64,000 bases of DNA, taken from NCBI RefSeq assembly GCF_035989285.1, contig NZ_CP108513.1, forward strand, positions 8,680,001-8,744,000. The letters are read 5' to 3'. How positions within the stretch are numbered: the stretch's first letter is position 1; each line of letters begins with the position of its first letter. Positions 43,707 to 52,861 of the stretch are shown here, piece by piece. A model generated the notes under the pieces. The model ran no database searches. It had not been told where the DNA came from and was given only the letters and a program-made list of their open reading frames with translations. Made by a program: the position numbers and the translations under genes. Source of the DNA: Streptomyces sp. NBC_01235 (GTDB taxonomy: Bacteria; Actinomycetota; Actinomycetes; Streptomycetales; Streptomycetaceae).

Positions 43707-43752
43707 CAGGAGGAGCCCCTCCGGCAACGTGCTGCCGGAGGGGCTCCTCCTG
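43707..43752. terminator. 20-base-arm hairpin terminator
   Basis: CAGGAGGAGCCCCTCCGGCA and its exact complement flank ACGTGC. It lies 20 bases beyond the end of the zinc alcohol dehydrogenase gene on the minus strand and should terminate it. Confidence 0.75.
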
Positions 43753-43772
43753 GATCGGGCGGGGCCGCGGAG

Positions 43773-44834
43773 TCAGGGCGTGAGTACGAGCCGGATCGGG
43801 TCGCCGATCTTCTTCTCCAAGCGGGCGACGGCGTCCGCCGCGTCGGCCAGGGGTACGTGGGCGGTGATGGACGGGGCCAGGTCGATCCGTCCGGCGGAGG
43901 CCAGGCCGATGAGCTCTTCCACGTGCTCGGGCCCGGAGCCGTAGTGGCCGCGGATCTGGTTGCCCTGGAAGCAGAAGCCCATGCTGTCGCCGATGGTGAT
44001 CGGCTCCGGCGTGAGCCCTGCCAGGACCAGGACCCCCTCGGGACCGAGTGCGGTGGTGGCCTGTGCGCGGGCCGCGGGGACGCCCGCGAAGTCGAACGCG
44101 ACCTGAATGCCCCGTCCGCCCGTGGCCTGGTCCACCGCCTCGGCGAAGTCCGCCGAGGTCGGGTCCAGCGCGACGTCCGCCCCGAAGGCGAGGGCGCGTT
44201 CGCGCGCGGTGGACAGCGGGTCGACGGCGATGATCGGAGCCGCGCCGATCATGCGGGCGAGCCGGATGCCGTGTGCACCCAGACCGCCCGCACCCCAGAT
44301 GCCGACCGCCTGCGCGGGCCGGACCGCGCCCGTCCCCACGATGGCGGCGTACGGGGTGGAGACCGCGTCGGGGATGATCGCGGCCTGGTCGAAGGGCAGG
44401 CCGTCCGGGACCGGGAGCAGGGTGTCCTCGCGGGCGACGGCGTACTGGGCCCAGCCCCCGTCGTAGTCCACGCCGCGCGTCAGCGGCTGCCGGCATGACA
44501 TGCGGCGCAGACAGCCTCCGCACTCCCCGCACGCCTGCCCCGCCTGGAGCACCACCCGCTGACCGGGTACCCACATGCCCTGCACGTCCGGGCCGAGGGT
44601 GTGGACGACGCCCGCGACCTCGTGGCCGAGGGTGACCGCCCGGCTGTTCGCGACCGCGTCGACCGGGAAGAAGGGGCTGATACTGCCGTCGATCAGGTGG
44701 ACGTCCGACAGGCACACCCCGGCGGCCCGCACCTCGACCAGGACCTCTCCCGGACCCGGGACCGGCAGGGGAACCTCTTCGACTGCGAACGTACGTGTGT
44801 CCAGGTGAAGCCGTCCGGCGAGCATGGTGCTCAT
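43773..44834 (-). CDS. zinc-dependent alcohol dehydrogenase (MDR family)
   Basis: A 353-residue medium-chain dehydrogenase. Catalytic zinc ligands are in AAGVCLSDVHL and TLGHEVAG. The structural zinc site is CGECGGCLRRMSC. The Rossmann motif VGIWGAGGLGAHGIRLARM and GIQVAFDFAGV follow. ATG at 44834 is preceded by GAGG. It is divergent from CYP102 across 261 bases that carry several inverted repeats, so the two may be co-regulated: hydroxylation by CYP102 followed by alcohol oxidation. Confidence 0.9.
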   Translation of the reverse strand: MSTMLAGRLHLDTRTFAVEEVPLPVPGPGEVLVEVRAAGVCLSDVHLIDGSISPFFPVDAVANSRAVTLGHEVAGVVHTLGPDVQGMWVPGQRVVLQAGQACGECGGCLRRMSCRQPLTRGVDYDGGWAQYAVAREDTLLPVPDGLPFDQAAIIPDAVSTPYAAIVGTGAVRPAQAVGIWGAGGLGAHGIRLARMIGAAPIIAVDPLSTARERALAFGADVALDPTSADFAEAVDQATGGRGIQVAFDFAGVPAARAQATTALGPEGVLVLAGLTPEPITIGDSMGFCFQGNQIRGHYGSGPEHVEELIGLASAGRIDLAPSITAHVPLADAADAVARLEKKIGDPIRLVLTP

Positions 44835-44892
44835 GGCGGGAACCTCGATTCGTCCGATGGTGAATGTGCGGATGTGACTGCGCACAAACGAT

Positions 44893-44908
44893 TTGGTCAG
44901 TCGACCAT
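44893..44908. promoter_or_regulatory. operator candidate upstream of zinc ADH
   Basis: TTGGTCAGTCGACCAT, a 6-4-6 inverted repeat with one mismatch, nearly repeats the site before TetR 2 at 41328. It is 59 bases upstream of the dehydrogenase start. Confidence 0.45.
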
Positions 44909-45019
44909 GTCGGCAAACCTTGTCAATGGACGAAGTCGTACGTCAAGTCGTCGGCCCGCCTGACGTCCTGCGCCTCCTTCTGGTTCTGTCGGATGACCGT
45001 GTCATGCAACACAATCAAT

Positions 45020-45043
45020 CGACATTGTCAGCCGACAATGTCG
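45020..45043. promoter_or_regulatory. operator palindrome upstream of CYP102
   Basis: CGACATTGTC and GACAATGTCG are perfect 10-base arms around AGCC, 53 bases upstream of the CYP102 start. TCAATCGAC (45015-45023) overlaps it. In Bacillus, CYP102 genes are controlled by a TetR-type repressor (Bm3R1) at such a palindrome. Confidence 0.65.
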
Positions 45044-45095
45044 TGCGTACATTGATCCCCAAGCGACTTGCTGGTGCGGAACGAAAGGCACGCTC

Positions 45096-48000
45096 ATGAC
45101 TCACGCGTCCGTTGAAACGGCCCAGGCGATCCCCGAGCGTCCTGCGCTGCCCCTGATCGGCCACGTCCTCGACATCCCGAGCGGGGCCGACGGCCTCGTC
45201 CACCTGATGAAGGAGGTCAAGGAGCTGGGGCCGGTGTTCCGGGTCCGTGTCTTCGGGACCGAGACCGTCATCATCGGCGGCCTGGATCTGGTGAAGGAAC
45301 TGTCGGACGAGACCCGGTTTCGCAAGAACGTGCACCCTGACCTGGTCGAGATCCGCCAGATCGCCGGGGACGGACTGTTCACCGCCTTCAACCACGAGGC
45401 GAACTGGCAGAAGGCGCACGACATCCTGATGCCGGCGTTCTCACTCGGGGCGATGCGCGGCTACCACGCGACGATGCTCCGTGTGGCCCGCTCCCTGATC
45501 GCCAAGTGGGACCGGGCCGCCGGGGAGCATGCCGTGGACGTCCCCGAGGACATGACCCGGCTGACCTTCGACACGATCGGGCTGTGCGGGTTCGACTACG
45601 ACTTCGAGTCGTTCCGCAAGGACGAGCCGCACCCGTTCGTCGACGCCATGTCGCGGGCACTGCACTTCACCCAGGACAAGGGCGAGTCGATCCCGGGCAC
45701 GGAGCTGTTCAAGTGGAAGCAGGCCAACCAGTTCCGCAAGGACGCCGAGCTGATGACGGACCTGGTCGACGAGGTGATCCGGCAGCGCAGGGCGTCCGGC
45801 GACCCGAGCGCGGACGATCTGCTGGGCCGGATGCTGCACACCCCCGACCCGGCGACGGGCGAGCCGCTGGACGACGTGAACATCCGCCACCAGGTGATCA
45901 CCTTCCTCATCGCCGGCCACGAGACCACCAGCGGGGCCCTCTCGTTCGCCCTGTACTACCTGACCAAGCACCCCGAGGTGCTCGCGCGGGCCCAGGCCGA
46001 GGTGGACGCCCTGTGGGGTGACACGGACACCCCGGACCCCGACTACGGCGACATCGGCAAACTCACCTACATCCGCCAGGTGCTCAGCGAGAGCCTGCGG
46101 CTGTGGCCGACCGCCCCCGCCTTCGCCCTGGAGCCCGTCGAGGACACCGTCATCGGCGGCAAGTACGCCGTGCGCAAGGGCGAGACGCTGATGGTGCTCA
46201 CCCCGGCCCTGCACCGCGACCCCGCCTGGGGAGAGAACGTCGAGCTGTTCGACCCCGACCGCTTCACGCCCGAGCAGGAGGCGACGCGCCCGGTCCACCT
46301 GTTCAAGCCGTTCGGCAGCGGTGAACGCGCCTGCATCGGCAGGCAGTTCGCCCTGCACGAGGCCACCCTGCTGCTCGGCCTGCTGGTACACCGCTACCGG
46401 CTGATCGACCACGCCGACTACCAGCTGAAGATCAAGCAGTCGCTCACCATCAAGCCCGACGAGCTCACCCTCGAACTCGCCCGGCGCACCAGCGGCGAAC
46501 GCCGTCTGCCCGCCGTCGCCGCGAGCCGCGCCGCCGCCGGCCAGGAAGGGCCGGCAGCCCGACGCGCCACCGGCACCGCGCTGACCCTGCTGCACGGCTC
46601 CAACCTGGGCACCTGTGCGGGCATCGCACGCGATCTGGCGGTGGACGGCGACGAGCACGGATTCGCCCCGTCCGTCGCTCCGCTCAACGACACCGTGGGC
46701 AAACTGACCGCCGGTGACGGACCAGTGGTGATCGTGGCCGCGTCCTACAACGGCAGGCCCACCGACGACGCCGCCGAGTTCGTCACATGGCTGGAGGGCC
46801 TGGAGCCCGGTTCACTCAACGGCGTCCAGTACGCCGTGCTCGGCGTCGGCGACCGCAACTGGGCAGCCACCTATCAGCGCGTCCCCACCCTCATCGACGA
46901 GCGCCTGGCGGAGGCCGGTGCCACGTCACTGCTGGAGCGCGGCGCAGCCGATGCCTCCGGGGACTTCGCCGGTGCGGTCGACCGTTGGACGGGCGACCTG
47001 TGGACCGCCCTGCTGGAGCGGTACGGCGACTCGGCGGCGGGGGCCGTGGCGGCCGCCGAACCGGAGGACGACCAGGGCCTCTACGAACTCCAGGACGCCA
47101 CCGACTCCGTCATCGGCCGGCTCGCGGCACGGCACGGCGTCCAGCCGATGGAGGTGCTGGACACGTACGAACTGGTCGACATGGACCACGAGCTGGGCCG
47201 CTCCAAGCGCTTCCTGCGGCTGCGGCTGCCCGAGGGGGTCACCTACCGCACCAGCGATCACCTGGCCGTGCTCCCGAGCAACCCGGAGGGCCTGGTGCGG
47301 CGGGTGGCCGACCGCTTCGCCCTTGATCTGGACCGCACGGTGCGGCTGCGGGCCCGCCGCCGCAGCCGCAACACCCTGCCCGTCGACCGCCCGCTGACCC
47401 TGCGCCGCCTGCTCACCGACTTCGTCGAACTGCAGGACAGCGCCACCCAGGAGCAGGTCGCCATACTCGCCGAGCACACCGCCTGCCCGCCCGAGAAGCG
47501 CCCCCTGGCGGAACTCGCCGCGGCGGACCCGGAGGTCTTCCGCGAGCAGGTGACCGCCGCCGGACGCAGCCTCCTCGACCTGCTGGAGCGCCACCGCGCC
47601 TGCGAGTTGCCCTTCGAACGCTTCCTGGAACTGCTGCCGGTGCTGCGCCCACGCCACTACTCGATCTCCTCGTCCGCCGGGGCGACGCCCGGTGAGGTGG
47701 ACCTGATGGTGTCGCTGCTCGCCGCGCCCCTCCGCGCCGGCGAGGGCACCTTCCACGGCATCGCCTCGCACTACCTCCAGACCGTGACGGCCGGCGACAC
47801 CGTCCAGGCCCGGGTGCTGCCCTGCAGCGAGACATTCCGCCTGCCCCAGGACGACTCCGTGCCGGTGATCCTGGTCAGCGCGGGCACGGGTCTGGCACCG
47901 TTCCGGGGCGCCGTCCTCGACCGCCACCACACCCGGTCCACTGGAACGCTGCTGTGCTACTTCGGCTGCGACCACCCCGACGTCGACTACCTCCACCGCG

Positions 48001-48308
48001 AGGAGTTCGAGGCGGCCGAGGCCGCCGGAGCCGTCAGCATGCGGCCCACCTACAGCTGCGCCCCCGAAGACGGCGCCCGCTTCGTCCAGGACCGCATCGC
48101 GAAGGAGAGCGACGAGGTCTGGGCCGTGCTGGGGGCCGGCGGCCGGGTCTACATCTGCGGGGACGGCCGCCGGATGGCCCCGGCAGTGCGGGAGGCGTTC
48201 ATAGCGATCTACCGAGACCGCACCGGCGCGGGCGACGAAGAGGCCACCGCCTGGCTGGCCGCCCTGACCGAGTCCGGTCACTACGTGGAGGACGTCTGGG
48301 CCGGCTGA
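45096..48308 (+). CDS. CYP102-family self-sufficient cytochrome P450/reductase
   Basis: A 1070-residue fusion like P450 BM3. Heme domain 1-470: DGLFTAFNHEANW, FLIAGHETTSGAL, ESLRLWPTAP, and heme ligand Cys413 in FGSGERACIGRQ. FMN domain about 495-640: LTLLHGSNLGTCAGIARDLA, IVAASYNGRPTDDA. FAD/NADPH reductase 680-1070: RHYSISSS, GIASHYLQ, SAGTGLAPFRG, VYICGDGRRMAP. It would hydroxylate medium/long-chain fatty acids near the omega end with NADPH and oxygen. The distal Phe is conserved. It is in the cytosol. An operator palindrome lies upstream and an MFS exporter follows after 215 bases. Confidence 0.95.
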   Translation: MTHASVETAQAIPERPALPLIGHVLDIPSGADGLVHLMKEVKELGPVFRVRVFGTETVIIGGLDLVKELSDETRFRKNVHPDLVEIRQIAGDGLFTAFNHEANWQKAHDILMPAFSLGAMRGYHATMLRVARSLIAKWDRAAGEHAVDVPEDMTRLTFDTIGLCGFDYDFESFRKDEPHPFVDAMSRALHFTQDKGESIPGTELFKWKQANQFRKDAELMTDLVDEVIRQRRASGDPSADDLLGRMLHTPDPATGEPLDDVNIRHQVITFLIAGHETTSGALSFALYYLTKHPEVLARAQAEVDALWGDTDTPDPDYGDIGKLTYIRQVLSESLRLWPTAPAFALEPVEDTVIGGKYAVRKGETLMVLTPALHRDPAWGENVELFDPDRFTPEQEATRPVHLFKPFGSGERACIGRQFALHEATLLLGLLVHRYRLIDHADYQLKIKQSLTIKPDELTLELARRTSGERRLPAVAASRAAAGQEGPAARRATGTALTLLHGSNLGTCAGIARDLAVDGDEHGFAPSVAPLNDTVGKLTAGDGPVVIVAASYNGRPTDDAAEFVTWLEGLEPGSLNGVQYAVLGVGDRNWAATYQRVPTLIDERLAEAGATSLLERGAADASGDFAGAVDRWTGDLWTALLERYGDSAAGAVAAAEPEDDQGLYELQDATDSVIGRLAARHGVQPMEVLDTYELVDMDHELGRSKRFLRLRLPEGVTYRTSDHLAVLPSNPEGLVRRVADRFALDLDRTVRLRARRRSRNTLPVDRPLTLRRLLTDFVELQDSATQEQVAILAEHTACPPEKRPLAELAAADPEVFREQVTAAGRSLLDLLERHRACELPFERFLELLPVLRPRHYSISSSAGATPGEVDLMVSLLAAPLRAGEGTFHGIASHYLQTVTAGDTVQARVLPCSETFRLPQDDSVPVILVSAGTGLAPFRGAVLDRHHTRSTGTLLCYFGCDHPDVDYLHREEFEAAEAAGAVSMRPTYSCAPEDGARFVQDRIAKESDEVWAVLGAGGRVYICGDGRRMAPAVREAFIAIYRDRTGAGDEEATAWLAALTESGHYVEDVWAG

Positions 48309-48523
48309 CCGCCCCCACGCGCGGCGGCAGCAGTCCACCGCACCGAATCCCCGATCAACCCGCCACGGACGCCCAACGCGTCCGTGGCCCGGGTCCCGAA
48401 AAGCGGCCCGGGTCCCGAAAGCGGCCCGTCCCCCCTGACTCGTGAGGTCCTTATGCTTGTTGCACGCTCGGCGCTCCGCCGAGGACCGGTGGGTGTCCCC
48501 AACTCCTCGCAGGGGGACTGCCG

Positions 48524-49732
48524 GTGAACGCGCGCAGCGGCTCCGCCCTGACCTTCGCCGTGGCGATGGCGCTGATCGCCGGGGTCACCCTCGGCAGCGG
48601 CGGGGCGAACGTGATGCCCGTCTTCGTCGACGACTTCGCCTCGCGCTTCGGACTGTCGGACTCCAGCGCCGGACTCGTCGCCGCGACCCAGCTGATGGCC
48701 ACGGCGGTCGTGACGCTGCTGCTGGCCAAACGGGCCGCGCGGCCAGGGCGTGTGAGGATGACACGCCTGGGTCTGGCTCTCTCAGGAGCCGGCTTCCTGG
48801 CGGCGACGGCGGCCACCGACCCGGTGACTCTGGTCCTGGCCAATCTGGTCGTCGGCGCGGGGCTGGGCGCGGTCTACGCGGCGGCCACGGCCGCGCTCGC
48901 CGCCACCGACGACGCCGACAAGGCCTCCGCGGTCACCATCTCCGGCGTGGTCGGCGTGACAGCACTGCTGATCATGGGCGTCCCCGCCGCCAACCACGAC
49001 CTGGGGGCGGGCACCGGCTTCCTGCTCATGGCGCTGTGCTGTCTCGTCGCCTGGCCGCTGGTACGCCGACTCCCAGAAGGCCCCGCCGGCCCCGCGACAC
49101 CGGACGCCGGATCCGCCGGTACGGGAGGAACAACGGCCGCGGCGAGGCCATCGGTGGTTCTGCTCCTCGGGACCGCGCTTCTGTGGGCCGTCACCCAGGG
49201 CGCATGGTCGTACGCCTCGGTCCTGGGCCGCCAGCACACCGGCATGTCGCACTCGGCCGTGTCGGCCGTCCTGGCGATCTCCAGCGTCGTGGCGCTCGTC
49301 GGCGCCGTGGTGGGTCCCATGGCCGCGCGACGCTTCGGGCGCATGCGGTCGATGGCCGCCTTCGTCACGGCCCAGGCCCTGGCGATGGCAGTCCTGATCT
49401 TCACCCACGACCCCGTGCTGTTCATCATCGCCGCCGTCCTCTGGCAGGCCTGCCAGCTGGCCGTCATGGTGCAGATGCTCGCCGCCGCAGCGGTCATCGA
49501 CCCGACCGGACGGCTGGTCGCCTCCCTCAGCGGCGCGGGTGCGCTGGGCACCGGCATCGGCCCGCTGCTCGTCGGTGCCGTCCTCGATGCCGCCGGGGCG
49601 GAGGTGCTCGGCATCGTCCTGGCGCTCGGCACGTTCATCGCCTCGCTGCCCCTGCTCCGGATGACCGTGGCCGGCACGGAGGCCCCGGCCGAGGGGCAGC
49701 TCGCGCCCTCGTCCGCTGCCGAAACCGGGTGA
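48524..49732 (+). CDS. MFS transporter
   Basis: A 402-residue major facilitator with about 12 helices: FAVAMALIAGVTLGSGGANVMPVFVDDFA at helix 1, LLLAKRAARPGRVRMTRLGLALS at the loop 2-3 signature and QMLAAAAVIDPTGRLVASLSGAGALGTGIGPLL near helix 10-11. GTG follows GGGGG. The substrate is unknown. It might export products of the P450 or dehydrogenases around it. A homologous shard lies at 39798. Confidence 0.85.
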   Translation: MNARSGSALTFAVAMALIAGVTLGSGGANVMPVFVDDFASRFGLSDSSAGLVAATQLMATAVVTLLLAKRAARPGRVRMTRLGLALSGAGFLAATAATDPVTLVLANLVVGAGLGAVYAAATAALAATDDADKASAVTISGVVGVTALLIMGVPAANHDLGAGTGFLLMALCCLVAWPLVRRLPEGPAGPATPDAGSAGTGGTTAAARPSVVLLLGTALLWAVTQGAWSYASVLGRQHTGMSHSAVSAVLAISSVVALVGAVVGPMAARRFGRMRSMAAFVTAQALAMAVLIFTHDPVLFIIAAVLWQACQLAVMVQMLAAAAVIDPTGRLVASLSGAGALGTGIGPLLVGAVLDAAGAEVLGIVLALGTFIASLPLLRMTVAGTEAPAEGQLAPSSAAETG

Positions 49733-49933
49733 GCGCTTCCGTTGGATTGTTAGACGCCCCGATGAGGTGAAGCGGCCACCGCTGCCTGACGCGGAACAGG
49801 AGCGGTGGCCGAGTCCGTTCGTCGCCCGACGTCTGCAGGGATGTGGCTGAAGCCGAGATCGAGACGCCGCACTACCGGACACAAACCCTCTGGTATGGCA
49901 CATCGCCGACGTGAGTCCGCCACTCGGCCCGCG

Positions 49934-50110
49934 TCAGTTCAGCGCCTCCCGCGCGGTGCAGACCTCGGTGACCGCCCGCCCCGGATCGATGACGTGGCGC
50001 TGCACCGGGACATGCGCGCCGGCCGCGTACACGGTGGTGCCGTCCGGGCTGAAGGACAGGGAGACGACCGCGTCACCGGGTGTGGTCAGCGGACCGCCGA
50101 GGGATGAGCG
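49934..50110 (-). pseudogene. WD40-repeat protein, C-terminal fragment
   Basis: Reading right to left: GPLTTPGDAVVSLSFSPDGTTVYAAGAHVPVQRHVIDPGRAVTEVC. SLSFSPDGTTVYAAG is one WD40 blade strand set and ERVC-type ends are typical of Streptomyces WD40 kinase-like proteins. Only about the last 55 residues exist. The gap from 49733 to here shows nothing else. Confidence 0.6.
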
Positions 50111-50127
50111 TGGACCTCGCTTGGAAG

Positions 50128-50225
50128 ACACGAGTTGGGACCGGGAGGTGTCCACTGTCAACCAGTTCTACCTGTGGGCGATCGAGCAGGACCTTGTCCG
50201 GGCCAATCCCATCCGTCAGCGCGCG
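50128..50225 (+). pseudogene. integrase core-binding fragment
   Basis: TSWDREVSTVNQFYLWAIEQDLVRANPIRQRA is the N-terminal SAM-like helix pair of a phage-type integrase. Neither the beginning nor the catalytic domain is present. Confidence 0.55.
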
Positions 50226-50308
50226 GCTTCGTCGACGCGCACTTCCGGCCCCGCATCCCGGCCCCAGCCCGGCCTGCGGTTGCGACGGAACCCTCCGGAT
50301 CCGATGTA

Positions 50309-50485
50309 CGTACGGAAGCCAACCTGAGCCGGCTACGGAAGGAGAACAGCGACCTGCGCCGCACCCTCGCCCTGTACGAGGAGGCCATCCGCCAGCTGGC
50401 CATCGAAAACGACGCCCTGCGCAGTGGCGCCGCCGTCATTCCCCTGCCCAACCGCAGCACGCTCGCGCCACCCGCGCCGTCCTGA
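50309..50485 (+). pseudogene. DUF6262-type mobile-element protein, C-terminal fragment
   Basis: VRTEANLSRLRKENSDLRRTLALYEEAIRQLAIENDALRSG is a coiled-coil end found in small proteins encoded beside site-specific integrases in Streptomyces elements (DUF6262-like, from memory). It follows an integrase fragment, so the two come from one dead element. Confidence 0.55.
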
Positions 50486-50572
50486 ATCCGACACCGCCCC
50501 CGGAGGCGTCTGGCGTGCGAAAGGACGCTGGGCGTGGCGCGCAGCCAACTACCGATGATCAAGGGAAGTTCA

Positions 50573-51496
50573 TCAAGCCGTGCGTGCCGGCGGCATCCCG
50601 GCTCCCGCCCTTGTCGCGCCGGTGCCCCAGCTGGCCAGCAGTCGTAGTGCCTCCGCGGACGGGGAGTTGGGCTCGGCGTGGTACGTCACCAGCATCTGTT
50701 CGTGGTCGTCGGCCTGGTGGAACGACTCGAGGCGGAGGTCGAGTTCGCCGACGAGCGGGTGGTGCAGGCGCTGGATGCCGTGGCACTTCTCCTTGACGTC
50801 GTGGGTGGCCCACAGCCGCCGGAACTCCTCGCTCTTCACGGAGAGTTCGCCCACCAGAGCGGACAGCCGGGGGTCCTCCGGATGGGAGCCGGCGTCCATG
50901 CGCAGCTGAGAGACGACGTCGTTCGCTTTGTGCTCCCAGTCCACGAACAGGTCGCGGTACTCGGGCCTCAGGAACACCAGCCGTGCCCAGTTCTGCTCCT
51001 GCGTGGGCAGCTCGGCCCAGTCGCCGAAGACCGCCGCGGCCATCCGGTTCCAGGCGAGGATGTCCGAGCGCCGCCCCACGAGGATCGCCGGGACGCCGTC
51101 CATGGTGTCCAGCAGCGTCCGCAGGGGGCCCCGCACCTGCTGGGCGCGGACGGCCGGCTTCTTCTTCTGCTGCTTCGGCTTCGCCAGGTGCGTGAGGTGG
51201 GCGTGCTCGGCGTCGCTCAGCCTGAGCGCGCGGGCGATGGCGTCGAGGACCTCCGCCGACACGTTCCGCCCGTTGCCCTGTTCCAGCCGCGTGTAGTACG
51301 CCACGGACACCCCGGCCAGCTGCGCCAGCTCCTCGCGGCGCAGCCCCGGCACCCGCCGGTGCCGGCCGAAGCCCCGCAGCCCCACGTCCTCCGGCTTCAG
51401 CCGGGCCCGCCGGGTGCGCAGGAACTCGCTGAGCTCGGCACGCGGGTCCAGCGCGCCGGCGGCGGGCGCGTGCACCGGTTCGGGGTATTCGTCCAT
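50573..51496 (-). CDS. XRE/MmyB-type transcriptional regulator
   Basis: A 307-residue regulator. The HTH_3 domain is at about 25-95 ([53 protein letters not shown]). The MmyB-like ligand-binding domain follows ([50 protein letters not shown]). MmyB members bind a fatty-acid-like ligand in one structure. It is divergent from the alcohol dehydrogenase at 51668 (172-base gap) and probably controls it; in actinobacteria this gene pair is common. Confidence 0.9.
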   Translation of the reverse strand: MDEYPEPVHAPAAGALDPRAELSEFLRTRRARLKPEDVGLRGFGRHRRVPGLRREELAQLAGVSVAYYTRLEQGNGRNVSAEVLDAIARALRLSDAEHAHLTHLAKPKQQKKKPAVRAQQVRGPLRTLLDTMDGVPAILVGRRSDILAWNRMAAAVFGDWAELPTQEQNWARLVFLRPEYRDLFVDWEHKANDVVSQLRMDAGSHPEDPRLSALVGELSVKSEEFRRLWATHDVKEKCHGIQRLHHPLVGELDLRLESFHQADDHEQMLVTYHAEPNSPSAEALRLLASWGTGATRAGAGMPPARTA

Positions 51497-51667
51497 GCCT
51501 CGAGTATCCACGGTCGGACGCGCACCAGCCTGACCCAGCCAGTGGTAGGCAGAGCGGACGTACACAGAGCCGTGGCCTGGGTGGATGCCGGCCCGTCCGG
51601 GACGCTGGCCACTGTGCCCGGCCGGAAGGCAGCCGGGCAGGGAACCTCAGCCAGGAGAACCATCGGC

Positions 51668-52708
51668 ATGACCACTGTTGCTGCGTACGCTGTCCCCGCC
51701 GCCAAGGCTCCCTTGGAGCGCACCACCATCGAGCGCCGCGCGGTTCGCGAGTTCGATGTGCTGATCGACATCAAGTTCGCGGGTATCTGCCACTCGGACA
51801 TCCACCAGGCCCGCGAGGGCTGGGGCGAGGCGATCTTCCCGATGGTCCCGGGCCACGAGATCGCGGGTGTCGTCTCCGAGGTCGGCCCCGGGGTGACCAA
51901 GTACAAGGTCGGCGACCGCGTGGGCGTCGGCTGCCTGGTCGACTCCTGCCGCGAGTGCGACAACTGCAAGGCCGGCCAGGAACAGCACTGTGTACGGGGG
52001 GCTGTCCAGACGTACAACGGCATCGGTCGTGACGGAGAGCCCACCTACGGCGGCTACGCCACGCACGTCGTCGTCGACGAGAACTTCGTCGTCCGTATCC
52101 CCGACGGGCTGTCCCTGGACGTCGCCGCGCCGCTGCTGTGCGCGGGCATCACCACGTACGCGCCGCTCAAGCAGTGGGGCGCGGGCCCCGGCAAGAAGGT
52201 CGCTGTGGTCGGTCTGGGCGGTCTCGGCCACGTGGGCGTCAAGATCGCGCACGCGCTCGGCGCGGAGGTCACGGTCCTCTCCCAGTCGCTGCGCAAGAAG
52301 GACGACGGCCTGAAGCTGGGCGCCGACCACTATTACGCGACCAGTGACCCGAAGACGTTCGAGGAGCTCGCGGGCTCCTTCGACCTGATCGTCTCCACGG
52401 TGTCGGCGCCACTGGACTTCGGCGCGTACCTCAGTCTGCTCCGGACGGGCGGCGCCCTGGTGAACGTGGGCGTCCCGGAGGAGCCCGTCGCCTTCCATCC
52501 GTTCTCCCTCATCGGTGGCAACAAGATCCTCGCCGGGTCGATGATCGGCGGCATTCCCGAGACGCAGGAGATGTTGGACTTCTGCGCCGAGCACGGCATC
52601 GGCGCGGAGATCGAGCTGATCACCGCATCCGAGATCAACGAGGCATACGAGCGGGTCACCGCCAGCGATGTGCGCTACCGGTTCGTGATCGACACGGCCA
52701 CCATCTGA
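51668..52708 (+). CDS. NAD(P)-dependent alcohol dehydrogenase (YahK/CAD type)
   Basis: A 346-residue zinc dehydrogenase of the cinnamyl-alcohol group. [19 protein letters not shown] and [10 protein letters not shown] hold catalytic-zinc ligands, [15 protein letters not shown] the structural-zinc ligands and [30 protein letters not shown] the nucleotide site. NADPH preference is typical. Such enzymes reduce many aldehydes. An aldehyde dehydrogenase gene follows after 150 bases and an XRE/MmyB regulator is divergent. Confidence 0.92.
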   Translation: MTTVAAYAVPAAKAPLERTTIERRAVREFDVLIDIKFAGICHSDIHQAREGWGEAIFPMVPGHEIAGVVSEVGPGVTKYKVGDRVGVGCLVDSCRECDNCKAGQEQHCVRGAVQTYNGIGRDGEPTYGGYATHVVVDENFVVRIPDGLSLDVAAPLLCAGITTYAPLKQWGAGPGKKVAVVGLGGLGHVGVKIAHALGAEVTVLSQSLRKKDDGLKLGADHYYATSDPKTFEELAGSFDLIVSTVSAPLDFGAYLSLLRTGGALVNVGVPEEPVAFHPFSLIGGNKILAGSMIGGIPETQEMLDFCAEHGIGAEIELITASEINEAYERVTASDVRYRFVIDTATI

Positions 52709-52861
52709 GACCGGTCGAGCGAGTGAGGGCCCCGGCGGACGAGGCGGATTCCAGGGGTCGTTGAAGCACAAGCCGTCATCCGTCACCTACCACATCACCA
52801 GTACCACGGCAGGCCCACGCCTTTGACGGCGTGGCGTGCATCAAGAACGGAGTACACCCCC

